This document shows positions 53,084 through 62,074 of a stretch of DNA of 64,000 bases, piece by piece (positions within the stretch are counted from its first letter, which is position 1; each line of letters opens with the position of its first letter). The notes below the pieces were generated by a model. The model had not been told where the DNA came from. It was given only the letters and a program-made list of their open reading frames with translations, and did no database searches. Made by a program: the position numbers and the translations under genes. The DNA is taken from the NCBI RefSeq assembly GCF_034347405.1, contig NZ_CP133778.1:2542001-2606000 (forward strand). The letters are read 5' to 3'. The stretch is from Pseudomonas sp. CCC3.1 (GTDB lineage Bacteria; Pseudomonadota; Gammaproteobacteria; Pseudomonadales; Pseudomonadaceae).

Positions 53084-54270
53084 GCGAAGTCAGTCTGCCT
53101 CTCTCATCCAAACCCAATGCCTTGACATCGTTCAAGCGCGGCGCTCGTGAATACGGTCTGCTGCTGTCGCTGATTGTGATCATGGTGTTCTTTCAGGTGG
53201 CCACGGGTGGAGCGCTGATGCAGCCGCTCAACTTGACCAATCTGCTGCTGCAAAACAGTTACATCGTCGTCATGGCGCTCGGTATGTTGATGGTCATTGT
53301 CTGCGGTCATATCGACCTGTCGGTCGGTTCGGTCGTCGGGGTGATTGGTTCTATTGCCGCCGTCCTGATGGTGCAGTACCGCCTGGACTTCTTCACCGTA
53401 ACGGTGATTTGCCTGTTGACCGGCGCCTTGATTGGGGCGGCGCAAGGCTATTGGGTGGCAGTCTGGGGCATGCCATCGTTCATCGTGACCCTCGCGGGCA
53501 TGCTGATTTTTCGTGGCGCCACGATTGCCATCTCCCAAGGGCAGTCAATCGGACCGTTTCCCCCGGAGTTTTCAGCCATCAGTTCGGGCTTCATTCCCGA
53601 TGTTTTTGCCCATGAGAGTGTACGCATCACCTCATTGCTGCTGGGCATTGCTGTGGCGGTGATCTTTTGGGTGATCGAATACCGCGCCCGTGCTCGCACC
53701 CAAAAAAGCGGTGGCCGTGTTGCGCCGCTAGCCTTGTTTGCACTGAAAAACGGTGTGGTAGCAGGGCTCCTCGTTTACTTCTGCTACTTGCTCTCCACCT
53801 ACCGCGGCATCCCCACGGTGCTGGTGATCATGAGCGTGCTGATCGCGGTGTACACCTTCATCATGAATCGCACCGTAATCGGTCGCTGGATCTACGCAGT
53901 CGGCGGCAACCTCAAGGCCGCCAAACTGTCGGGGATCAACACCTCGCGGGTGACCTTCTTTGCCTTCGTCAACATGGGGGTTCTGGCCGCAGTGGCGGGT
54001 CTTATTTTTGTTGCTCGCCTCAACAGCGCGACACCGCGCGGTGGTACAGGTTTTGAACTGGATGTGATCGCCGCGGTGTTCATCGGAGGTGCTTCGGCAT
54101 CCGGAGGGGTGGGCAAAGTGGTGGGTGTGGTCATCGGCGCCTTCATCATGGGGGTGCTGAACAACGGCATGTCGATCATGGGCATTGGCATCGATTACCA
54201 GCAAATGATCAAGGGCGCGGTGTTGCTGGCGGCGGTGTTCGTGGATGTTTACCAGAAAAACAAGGGTTGA
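53080..54270 (+). CDS. Sugar ABC transporter permease (GguB/XylH-like)
   Basis: A 396-residue membrane protein with about ten hydrophobic helices. The family block VIVCGHIDLSVGSVVGVIGS and the coupling-loop region GGNLKAAKLSGINTSRVTFF are clear, as is the C-terminal GGASASGGVGKVVGVVIGAF. Length and the long internal hydrophilic insert (RARARTQKSGGRVAP) match GguB/XylH. ATGA overlap with the ATPase gene. Confidence 0.93.
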   Translation: MSEVSLPLSSKPNALTSFKRGAREYGLLLSLIVIMVFFQVATGGALMQPLNLTNLLLQNSYIVVMALGMLMVIVCGHIDLSVGSVVGVIGSIAAVLMVQYRLDFFTVTVICLLTGALIGAAQGYWVAVWGMPSFIVTLAGMLIFRGATIAISQGQSIGPFPPEFSAISSGFIPDVFAHESVRITSLLLGIAVAVIFWVIEYRARARTQKSGGRVAPLALFALKNGVVAGLLVYFCYLLSTYRGIPTVLVIMSVLIAVYTFIMNRTVIGRWIYAVGGNLKAAKLSGINTSRVTFFAFVNMGVLAAVAGLIFVARLNSATPRGGTGFELDVIAAVFIGGASASGGVGKVVGVVIGAFIMGVLNNGMSIMGIGIDYQQMIKGAVLLAAVFVDVYQKNKG

Positions 54271-54306
54271 TATGACGCGTATGGAAGGCACCGCAGAGAG
54301 GCAGCC

Positions 54307-54606
54307 ATGATCAAACATATTGTGATGTGGAACCTTGCGGGGGACACCCCGGAAAGGAATCGTCAGGCGTGCTTGTTTGTCAAAGAGCGTTTTGAAGGGC
54401 TCGCCGGATTGATACCCGGGTTACTGAAAATTGAGATCGGGGTTGATATCAGCCGGATAGATTACGCGTGTGATGTCGTGCTCTACAGCGAGTTCGATTC
54501 TCATGAGGCGTTGACCGCCTATGCCACGCACCCAGAGCACCTGCGGGTGCGTCAAGAGTTGGGCGATTTACGGATTGCCCGGCATCAGGTGGACTACGTA
54601 CTGTAA
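54307..54606 (+). CDS. Dabb-family (stress-responsive alpha/beta barrel) protein
   Basis: A 99-residue dimeric alpha/beta-barrel protein of the Dabb family: MIKHIVMWNLAGDTPERNRQ at the start, GLLKIEIGVDISRIDYACDV in the middle and HPEHLRVRQELGDL near the end, where the His typical of the family lies. Members include aromatic-ring-forming and dehydrating enzymes (for example olivetolic acid cyclase) as well as proteins of unknown role. Its place after the sugar uptake genes and before an ester hydrolase is notable for a locus that ends in aromatic ring cleavage. Confidence 0.88.
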   Translation: MIKHIVMWNLAGDTPERNRQACLFVKERFEGLAGLIPGLLKIEIGVDISRIDYACDVVLYSEFDSHEALTAYATHPEHLRVRQELGDLRIARHQVDYVL

Positions 54607-54725
54607 TTCTGTGGGGTGTGGCTTGAACTTTCTCTTGATGCAACTAAGGTCGTGCTAGCGTACCCACCGAGCTGAATGCGCGCAGTGCGGGTCCTTTAAC
54701 GTGATCGAAAGGCAGGGATATGGAT

Positions 54726-56324
54726 ATGAATCATCAGCGTTCTGTTCAGCGTCTGGTATGCCGGGGTAGTGCGGCCGTCATCGGCTTGCTGGCGTTATCG
54801 ATGGCAGCGGGTGCCCAGGCGATGGATGCTTGCAGCGCGTTGGCGGCATTGGCCTTGCCTGATGCGACCATTACGGTCGCCGAGACCGTTGCTGGCGGGC
54901 AGTACAAAATGCCGGAAAACCCGCTGACGCGACTGGCGAGCTTTTCCGGCATGAACGTGGCAGGAGCCGCAGAAAACGGGCCCAATCCGGCTTTTTGCAG
55001 AATTGCCGCAACGCTTAAACCCAGCAGCGATTCAGACATCAAGATAGAAGTGTGGCTACCGCTTACAGGTTGGAATGGCAAGTTTCTCGGCGTCGGCAGT
55101 TTTGGCTGGGGCGGGGCCATGATGTTTCCGACCCTCATTACCGGCATTGAGCAGGGCTACGCCACAGCCGCGACGGATACCGGTCACGACAGCAGCACTG
55201 AAGAGGGCAAGGGTGGGCAGTTCGCTTTGGGCCACCCGGAAAAATTGATCGACTATGCGTGGCGCGCCGATCACTTGATGACGGTCCATGCCAAGGCTTT
55301 GATCAAGGCCTATTACGGTGAGTCGGCCCGTCGTTCGTACTGGATCGGCTGCTCGCTGGGCGGCCTGGAAGGTTTGATCGAAGCCAAGCGCTTTCCCGAT
55401 GATTACGATGGCATTGTGGCGGGCGCGCCGCCCAACCCATTGGTCAAGTTCAACGCAGCCCAGCTCTGGCCCAGTTGGTTGATCAGCCGCAGTCCCGATG
55501 CGCACATGACCCAGGCCAAATTCGACATGATCAGCCAGGCCGCGCTCAAGGCGTGCGCCTCACCGATAGGCCTCAAACAGGGGTTTATCGACGACCCTGA
55601 GCATTGCAATTTTGAACCTGAGCAATTGCTGTGCAAGGGCGCCGAGACGCCCGATTGTCTGACGGCAGCGCAGGTCAAGTTAATGAAGCAGATCTATCAG
55701 GGGCCGATCAACCCGCGTACCCAAGAGGTCATTTTTCCAGGCCCGGCTAAAGGGAATGAAAGCGTGCTTGGCGAGTTTGTTGATGGCAAACCGTTCCCGG
55801 TAGCGCTGGATCTGTTCAAGTACGCCGCCTTCCAGGATCCCGACTGGGACTGGACAACCATTGACTGGGACAAAACCGTGAATGAGGCCGTCAGCAAGCT
55901 CGGTCCGTTGTTGCATGTTGATACTGACCTCGCACCCTTCTTCGACCGGGGTGCAAAGCTGCTGCTTTATGTGGGCTGGAACGACTTTCATAACGGACAA
56001 GAACTGATCGACTATTACCAATCACTGCTGCGTGATTCAGGCGATGCAGCGCGTTCCTCGGCTCGCCTGTTTCTGATCCCCGGCATGGGCCATTGTTATG
56101 GCGGCGCGGGTTGCGACACCTTCAACAAGCTGGGCTATATCGACAGCTGGGTCGAGCACGGCGTGGCGCCACAGCGCATCGTTGCCTCAAAAATCGAAGA
56201 TGGCAAAGTCGTGCGCACACGACCACTGTGTGCCTATCCGCAGGTTGCACGTTATGTGGGCAAGGGCGACATCGATAATGCCGACAGTTATGCCTGCCTC
56301 GATCCTGCGACGAGCAAGCAATAA
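54726..56324 (+). CDS. Tannase/feruloyl esterase-family protein
   Basis: A 532-residue secreted alpha/beta hydrolase. The ATG at 54726 is favoured because AGGGA lies 7 bases before it, while the ATG at 54720 is too close. Signal peptide ends GAQA-MD near residue 32. The tannase-family CS-D-HC catalytic arrangement is present: Cys209-Ser210 in WIGCSLGGLEG, Asp probably in YVGWNDFHNG, and His456-Cys457 in PGMGHCYGG, with the two Cys expected to form a disulfide. The family hydrolyses gallate, ferulate or other phenolic esters outside the cytoplasm. It suggests that the locus attacks an esterified plant polyphenol. Confidence 0.92.
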   Translation: MNHQRSVQRLVCRGSAAVIGLLALSMAAGAQAMDACSALAALALPDATITVAETVAGGQYKMPENPLTRLASFSGMNVAGAAENGPNPAFCRIAATLKPSSDSDIKIEVWLPLTGWNGKFLGVGSFGWGGAMMFPTLITGIEQGYATAATDTGHDSSTEEGKGGQFALGHPEKLIDYAWRADHLMTVHAKALIKAYYGESARRSYWIGCSLGGLEGLIEAKRFPDDYDGIVAGAPPNPLVKFNAAQLWPSWLISRSPDAHMTQAKFDMISQAALKACASPIGLKQGFIDDPEHCNFEPEQLLCKGAETPDCLTAAQVKLMKQIYQGPINPRTQEVIFPGPAKGNESVLGEFVDGKPFPVALDLFKYAAFQDPDWDWTTIDWDKTVNEAVSKLGPLLHVDTDLAPFFDRGAKLLLYVGWNDFHNGQELIDYYQSLLRDSGDAARSSARLFLIPGMGHCYGGAGCDTFNKLGYIDSWVEHGVAPQRIVASKIEDGKVVRTRPLCAYPQVARYVGKGDIDNADSYACLDPATSKQ

Positions 56325-56341
56325 GGTGCCGGGCGGCTGTC

Positions 56342-56430
56342 AGAGGCTGTCCGGAGCCCCCAAAAATATGTTGACTGGGCTCCAGGGCGGTAGTTTCAGG
56401 TCGAGAAAGTTTTGGCTTACCCCCATTTTT
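56342..56430 (-). pseudogene. Possible remnant of a gene 3' end (LysR-tail-like)
   Basis: On the minus strand the bases upstream of a TGA at 56342-56344 read ...NIFLGAPDSL-stop. The last residues match the end of the LysR gene at the right window edge (MFFGDPDSL-stop), and the DNA around both stops is similar over about 33 bases (56338-56370 compared with 63874-63906). The reading upstream of that is short and not clearly LysR, so this is at most a fragment. Confidence 0.35.
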
Positions 56431-56558
56431 TCCCAATCCTCAATTGATGGGCTTGATGATGGATAAATCCAATAAGTTGTGTAAAAAGTCAGAAATAAAG
56501 CGATAAGACACAAAATAAGGGAATTACGTTGCAGCGCAGGTATCTGCGTTGGCGTTAC

Positions 56559-57515
56559 CTACTGCCTCACCTTGCGACTTAATCCAGGTGTCTTACCCGT
56601 AATACGCTTGAAAGCGCGACTGAAAGCGGCCTGCGATGTGTAGCCCAAACGCTGCGCTACCTCTTCAATCGGCAGCCTTTCGAGGGTCAGCCACTGGCTC
56701 GCAAGCCGCATTCGCAGTTCGGTGACATAGCGCAGCGGGGCCATGCCAATCGTTACCTGGAAGCGGTCCGCGAAGACCGAGCGAGAGGTATTGCAGTGCT
56801 CTGCCAACTGCGCAACGGTCCAGTCGCGGCCCGGTTGCTGATGGAGCGCTAACAGTGCACCAGCCAAGCGTGGATCGCGCAAGGCGGCGACCAGGCCTGA
56901 GGCATTGCCGCAGGCGCACTCTACCCAGCCGCGAACGACCATGGCCGCTACCACATCGGCTAAACGCGCGAGGATACCGGCGAAGCCGATACGTGCGGCG
57001 CTAACCTCGCGTTCCATGGTGGTCAGGATCGGTACCAGACCGGGATAACGCTGGCCGCCGGCATCAATCAGCATCAGGCCCGGCATCAGCCTGCCAAGGC
57101 CATGGATACTGCCCAGTTCAAACTCCATACAACCACTGAACAAAATAGTGCTCGGCATGAGGTTGGCATCGGCTCCGGTAGCCACTGCGCTGACGGTGTC
57201 ACCGAGCGGGGCGCCGTCCAGACGGTCGATGTCTAGAACAGGCGCGTCTGGATGTGAAAGCAGTTGATGGGCCGCGCCATGGGAGATGAATACGGCGTTG
57301 CCGGCAGACAACGCGTAGGTGGTGCCATCCTCCATTCGCAGCACCGCATTGCCGACGGCGATGAAGTGGAACCAGGCGTGCCCAGGTTTTTCCGTGAAGC
57401 CCAAACCGAAGCTAGGGCCTGCCTGGATACGCCGGTATTCGACACCGCGCAGGCGCATGCCGCGCAACAGTTCGTTAATGAGGTCCGAGGAGAGAGCAAA
57501 CTGATCTTCAGGCAT
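56559..57515 (-). CDS. AraC-family transcriptional regulator with cupin-type N-terminal domain
   Basis: A 318-residue AraC regulator. N-terminal cupin-like ligand domain (AWFHFIAVGNAVLRMEDGTT, AGNAVFISHGAAHQLL) and C-terminal pair of helix-turn-helix motifs (WTVAQLAEHCNTSRSVFADR and PIEEVAQRLGYTSQAAFSRA, then FKRITGKTPG). It is divergent from the MFS-MFS-dimethylformamidase-like operon starting at 57618, with about 100 bases between, and probably activates or represses it. Confidence 0.92.
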   Translation of the reverse strand: MPEDQFALSSDLINELLRGMRLRGVEYRRIQAGPSFGLGFTEKPGHAWFHFIAVGNAVLRMEDGTTYALSAGNAVFISHGAAHQLLSHPDAPVLDIDRLDGAPLGDTVSAVATGADANLMPSTILFSGCMEFELGSIHGLGRLMPGLMLIDAGGQRYPGLVPILTTMEREVSAARIGFAGILARLADVVAAMVVRGWVECACGNASGLVAALRDPRLAGALLALHQQPGRDWTVAQLAEHCNTSRSVFADRFQVTIGMAPLRYVTELRMRLASQWLTLERLPIEEVAQRLGYTSQAAFSRAFKRITGKTPGLSRKVRQ

Positions 57516-57617
57516 CGTTCAGGAGTTTTAGTCAAAAAGTGGAGACTTTGGATCATAGATCATCCGGATTCCGGCGCCTAGACTGCGGCTCGCCATAAAG
57601 ATTTGGAGATCCGTGCA

Positions 57618-58868
57618 ATGAATGACTGTATCTGTAATGCCGTACCCGAACGCGATCCTGGCGTCGGCTTGGATGTAGAGCCTGCAACGCCCGCGTGGAT
57701 GGCCGTCTTTTCGTTGGCAATGGGGGTGTTTGGGTTACTGACCGCTGAGTACCTACCGGCCAGTTTGTTGACGCTGATGGCGACCGACCTGGGAGTGTCC
57801 GAAGCGCTGGCTGGCCAGGCGGTAACGGTGACAGCCGTCGTCGCGCTGTTCGCCGGCTTGTTGGTGCCAGGCCTGACCCGCAGCATCGATCGGCGTTGGG
57901 TGTTGCTGGGGTTTTCCACGTTGATGGTCGCTTCCAATTTATTGGTCGCCGTTTCTTCCAGCTTTGCGGTGCTGTTGTTGATGCGCATCTTGCTGGGTAT
58001 TGCCCTTGGCGGGTTCTGGAGCATGGCTGCGGCGGTCGCGATGCGGTTGGTGCCGAGTGCTCTATTGCCCCGGGCGCTATCGATCATTTTCAGCGGCATT
58101 GCCATCGGGACGGTCGTTGCAGTGCCGCTGGGCAGCTATCTGGGCGGGCTGTATGGCTGGCGCAGCGCGTTCTTTGCCGCGGCGGCAGTTGGCATGGTGA
58201 CCCTGGCGTTTCAGTCGTTCACGCTGCCGCGCCTCGCGCCGCGTCGGCCGGCAAGGCTGCGCACTGTTTTAGAGGTGTTGCAGCGCCCAGGCATCGCCAT
58301 GGGGATGTTCGGTTGTGTGCTGGTGCACAGCGGGCACTTTGCGATGTTCACCTATGTTCGGCCATTCCTTGAAGGGACGACCGGCATTGGCGCGCAAGGG
58401 CTGTCACTGATGTTGCTGGGGTTCGGTGTGGCCAACTTCGTCGGCACGCTGTTGGCCGGGAGGCTGCTGGAGCACCACCCGCTGGCCACTCTGGTGTTGA
58501 TGCCCGCACTGGTCGGCGTTGCAGCTCTGGCGTTGGTGCTGTTGCCGGCATCGTTGCCGGGGCAGGCGATACTCCTGGCGATCTGGGGCTTGGCCTTTGG
58601 TGGGGTGCCGGTGGCGTGGTCGAACTGGGTTGCCGGTGCGGTACCTGATCAGGCGGAAAGCGCCGGAGGCATGGTGGTGGCCTCTGTGCAGTCCGCCATC
58701 GCAACGGGCGCCGCCGCTGGCGGTGCAGTGTTCAGCTTCGGTGGCAGCGCAGGCGTATTCATCGCGGCGGCCGTGCTGATGTTGCTGGCCGCGCTGCTGA
58801 TTGCGCTGCGGGTCCGCGTCCCTTCTGCCCATGGCGTTAGCCAGCCCAATCCCGCGCTGCACCTTTGA
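57618..58868 (+). CDS. MFS efflux-type transporter (AraJ/YdhP-like)
   Basis: A 416-residue MFS protein with 12 hydrophobic helices. LTAEYLPASLLTLMATDLGV near the start and GFSTLMVASNLLVAVSSSF, then LLMRILLGIALGGFWSMAAA, match sugar-efflux/multidrug members. The ATG at 57618 with a GGAG site is used; a TTG 15 bases earlier is open. First gene of the operon divergent from AraC; it could export a toxic product or excess substrate of the downstream amidase-like enzyme. Confidence 0.9.
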   Translation: MNDCICNAVPERDPGVGLDVEPATPAWMAVFSLAMGVFGLLTAEYLPASLLTLMATDLGVSEALAGQAVTVTAVVALFAGLLVPGLTRSIDRRWVLLGFSTLMVASNLLVAVSSSFAVLLLMRILLGIALGGFWSMAAAVAMRLVPSALLPRALSIIFSGIAIGTVVAVPLGSYLGGLYGWRSAFFAAAAVGMVTLAFQSFTLPRLAPRRPARLRTVLEVLQRPGIAMGMFGCVLVHSGHFAMFTYVRPFLEGTTGIGAQGLSLMLLGFGVANFVGTLLAGRLLEHHPLATLVLMPALVGVAALALVLLPASLPGQAILLAIWGLAFGGVPVAWSNWVAGAVPDQAESAGGMVVASVQSAIATGAAAGGAVFSFGGSAGVFIAAAVLMLLAALLIALRVRVPSAHGVSQPNPALHL

Positions 58869-58915
58869 TCCGATTTGCCAAATCGCTTCGATCCCATCCA
58901 ATCAGGAAGTAACCC

Positions 58916-60247
58916 ATGAACAATACGACGTCTCACCAAGGACGCCTCAAATCGTTGCGCGCGGCAGGTATCGGCAATGCGCTCGAATGGTTTGACTGGA
59001 CCCTGTACGCAACCTTTTCGGTGTACTTGGCCAGCAATCTGTTCGACAAGACCGATGCGCGCTCGGCGATGCTCGCAACCCTGGCTGTGTTTGCGGGTGG
59101 ATTTGTCGCACGGCCTATCGGCGGGTGGTTGTTTGGCCGACTGAGCGACCGGCTGGGGCGTCGGACCATCATGGTACTCACCATGCTGCTGCTTGCGATC
59201 AGCAGCCTGGGCATCGCGCTTATTCCTGACTACCAGAGCATCGGCCTGTATGCCTCGGGCGCGCTGTTGTTTTTCCGGCTCATGCAGGGGCTCGCCCATG
59301 GTGGAGAGACAGGGGTTTCCTACACCTATGTCGCCGAGATCGCCCCAAGCAAACACCGTGGCTTATGGTCGAGTTCGGTCTATGTGGGGGTGACGCTAGG
59401 GGTGATGGCGGCGACGGCCGTGGCGGCGACGCTTACCTGGCTGCTGGGCGCGCAGGCCATGGGTGACTACGGCTGGAGGATAGGCTTCGCCATGGGTGGA
59501 GTGCTCGGTATTTACGCACTGTTCTTGCGCCGCGGTGCGCAGGAGTCCCATGTGTTTGTAGCGCAGCAGGGGCAAGCGCGGCCGCCGCGCAAGCTGTCCA
59601 CGGGGGAGATGCTGCGCGTTGCGCGTAACATCGTCATGCTGGCTGCGGCCGCCAATGTCACTTACTACGCCTGGGTCACGTTCGGTGCTTCGACGGCGAT
59701 TGCCCAAGGCATGGACGCCACGGGTGCTTATGTGGCCAGTCTTCTCGCGCAGATCCTCTGTGTGTGCTGGTTGCCGGTCTGCGGGATGTTGTCCGATCGG
59801 GTAGGCCGCCGACCCATGGTCATCGCCTGGGGCCTGGGCGTGATCGTACTCACCTATCCCATCTCGATAATGGTGACCACTGAACCCTACACGCTGTTCC
59901 TGGCCCAGGTGCTGGGGCTCGGCGCCTGGTCGTTGATCGCGGCGATTTTCCCCGCGGTGCTCTCCGAGCAGGTACCCACCCAGGCACGGGCCCAAGGCGT
60001 CGGCTTGGTCTCGTCGGTGTCCGTGGCGATCTTTGGCGGCACTGCGCCCTATCTGCACAACTATCTGAGCGGCGCCGACCTTGGCTATCTGTACGTCAGC
60101 TATGTCATCGGGTTGGGCGTGGTCACCGTCCTGGCAGGGTTTCTGATCGACGAAACGGCGGGCATCGACCTTGCGCATATCGAGGCGCCTGGCGCTCGAG
60201 TCGGGGTCAATACCTTGGCGGGTCGATCCGCCGAATCAGCCGAATAA
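58916..60247 (+). CDS. MFS metabolite:H+ symporter (MHS family)
   Basis: A 443-residue transporter with the MHS signature GNALEWFDWTLYATFSVYLA in helix 1 and RPIGGWLFGRLSDRLGRRTI after helix 2. Relatives such as KgtP, ProP and ShiA import organic acids, betaines or shikimate by proton symport. Placed between the efflux-type MFS and the dimethylformamidase-like protein, it is the likely importer of the latter's substrate. Confidence 0.93.
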   Translation: MNNTTSHQGRLKSLRAAGIGNALEWFDWTLYATFSVYLASNLFDKTDARSAMLATLAVFAGGFVARPIGGWLFGRLSDRLGRRTIMVLTMLLLAISSLGIALIPDYQSIGLYASGALLFFRLMQGLAHGGETGVSYTYVAEIAPSKHRGLWSSSVYVGVTLGVMAATAVAATLTWLLGAQAMGDYGWRIGFAMGGVLGIYALFLRRGAQESHVFVAQQGQARPPRKLSTGEMLRVARNIVMLAAAANVTYYAWVTFGASTAIAQGMDATGAYVASLLAQILCVCWLPVCGMLSDRVGRRPMVIAWGLGVIVLTYPISIMVTTEPYTLFLAQVLGLGAWSLIAAIFPAVLSEQVPTQARAQGVGLVSSVSVAIFGGTAPYLHNYLSGADLGYLYVSYVIGLGVVTVLAGFLIDETAGIDLAHIEAPGARVGVNTLAGRSAESAE

Positions 60248-60261
60248 AGGAGTACGAATCA

Positions 60262-61935
60262 ATGAATTCCACAGACCTCAAAACCCCCGCTGTACGAGGT
60301 GAACGACCCGGCGCGAATGTGACCGTCAGCCAGACTTCAGGGCCACGTCAGGCCGCACGCGAGACCTGGGTTGAAGTGCCTTCAGAATCAGGCCCGGCGG
60401 CGGCCTGGTGCTATTCGGATCGTCGCGCCTATAGCCCAGGTGATTCGGTTTGTCTTTATCTGTCGTCGAACTGCCCACACGTGCGGCTCAGGATCTATCG
60501 CGACGGCGCCATTGCCCACACGCTGCATACCACCGGCAGTCTTGATGCTCGATTCCACCCCATACCCGAACGCGCCTATGAGCATGGCTGCCACTGGCCA
60601 GTCTTCATGCAATGGTCGATCCCGGCTGATGCCGAGCAGGGTGGCTATATCGTAGAAGTACGGGACGGTGCTGGCAGCGTCCTCGGGCATCATCTGTTTA
60701 TCGTCAAGGCGTTGCGCAAGCGTGCCGATGCCTTGGTACTCGTCGCGGCCACATCAACGTGGGCCGCTTACAACGACTGGGGCGGTGCCAATCATTACTT
60801 TGGCCTTCACTCCGGCACGCCGCGTGGCCGCTCACCGTTGCTGTCGGCACAGCGCCCCTGGGCGCGAGGGCAGGTGTGGCTACCGGACGATGCGCCACGC
60901 TGCGTCAACGCGACCCGGCCCCGCAAGCCAGGGCCAGCGCGCTATGAGTTCATCGAATGGGCTGGCCTTAACGGTTACGCCAAGTACTACGCGCTGGCGG
61001 GCTGGGCTTCTTTCGAGAGACCTTTTGTGGTCTGGGCCGAACAGCAGGGTTATACGGTGCATATCCTGACCCAGGACGATTTGCATCACGACCCGCACGC
61101 GCTGGAGGACTACGCCTGCGCCGTCTTCGTTGGGCACGACGAGTACTGGACGCGGGAGATGCGCGACCATGTCGACGCCTTTGTCGAGGGGGGCGGCAAG
61201 GTCGCGCGATTCGCCGGCAATTTTATGTGGCAGATTCGTCTGGAGGATGAGGGTCGGCGGCAGGTGGCCTACAAGTACGATGCCGGCGCTCTTGATCCTG
61301 TGGCGGCTACCGAGCCTCATCGGCTAACGGGGGCCTGGGAAGATCCGAGGGTGAATTACCCTGGGGCATCGACGTTCGGGGTGAATGCTCTGCGCGGGAT
61401 ATACGCAAGCTTTGGGGGAATGGCACCGCGCAACCCGCGCGGATACACAGTCTTCAGGCCAGAGCACTGGGCGTTTATGGGGACGGGCCTCGGCTACGCG
61501 GACATGTTCGCAGACGAAGCCAACATCTTTGGCTATGAAGTGGATGGCCTCGAATACACGTTCGTCGACGGCCTTCCAGAACCGCTCGGCACAGACGGAG
61601 CGCCCAGCGGATTGCAGATTCTCGCAATGGGCTGGGCGACCAATGCCGAGCATGGCCGGTCCGAGGATGTCTATTCATTCATGCTCGGCGACGGCGATGC
61701 CCGGTTTCGTGCTTCCATCCTGGCGCCCGACCTTAGCGACGCCAGCATTGCTTTGCACAGCCGTGGAGCCGGCATGGTGGTGCACTTCCACAAAGGTCGA
61801 GGTGAGGTCTTTACCGCTGCCACGTGCGAATGGGTGCATGGGCTCATGCAGGCAGACATTTACACAGTAATGATCACAAAAAATGTACTTGAGCGTTTCT
61901 TGCGCAACATCCCCTCAGATAGGCCCCCAATGTAG
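60262..61935 (+). CDS. N,N-dimethylformamidase large-subunit-like protein
   Basis: A 557-residue protein resembling the beta (large) subunit of N,N-dimethylformamidase. An N-terminal beta-rich domain (YSPGDSVCLYLSS, YIVEVRDG) precedes the catalytic-type domain with VAATSTWAAYNDWGGANHYF and VGHDEYWTREMRDHVDAFVE (residues 290-309), then GNFMWQIR. The true enzyme uses an unusual mononuclear iron held by two Tyr and one Glu and cleaves formamides; Tyr295 in GHDEYW is a candidate ligand, but I cannot confirm the full set. No small-subunit gene is adjacent. An AAGGAG site lies 14 bases after the MHS gene stop. Confidence 0.82.
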   Translation: MNSTDLKTPAVRGERPGANVTVSQTSGPRQAARETWVEVPSESGPAAAWCYSDRRAYSPGDSVCLYLSSNCPHVRLRIYRDGAIAHTLHTTGSLDARFHPIPERAYEHGCHWPVFMQWSIPADAEQGGYIVEVRDGAGSVLGHHLFIVKALRKRADALVLVAATSTWAAYNDWGGANHYFGLHSGTPRGRSPLLSAQRPWARGQVWLPDDAPRCVNATRPRKPGPARYEFIEWAGLNGYAKYYALAGWASFERPFVVWAEQQGYTVHILTQDDLHHDPHALEDYACAVFVGHDEYWTREMRDHVDAFVEGGGKVARFAGNFMWQIRLEDEGRRQVAYKYDAGALDPVAATEPHRLTGAWEDPRVNYPGASTFGVNALRGIYASFGGMAPRNPRGYTVFRPEHWAFMGTGLGYADMFADEANIFGYEVDGLEYTFVDGLPEPLGTDGAPSGLQILAMGWATNAEHGRSEDVYSFMLGDGDARFRASILAPDLSDASIALHSRGAGMVVHFHKGRGEVFTAATCEWVHGLMQADIYTVMITKNVLERFLRNIPSDRPPM

Positions 61936-62074
61936 CAATTCACTGGAAGTGGATGGATCTCCAATCGAAACTGGTCGGTACGCAGTGCTTGCCAGGTTCG
62001 GCATCCTCGATTCAAAGCGAACCTTTAGTAAGCGGTATCACATCAAGCGGATGCCGCTTTTCACCGCTCCCCAC

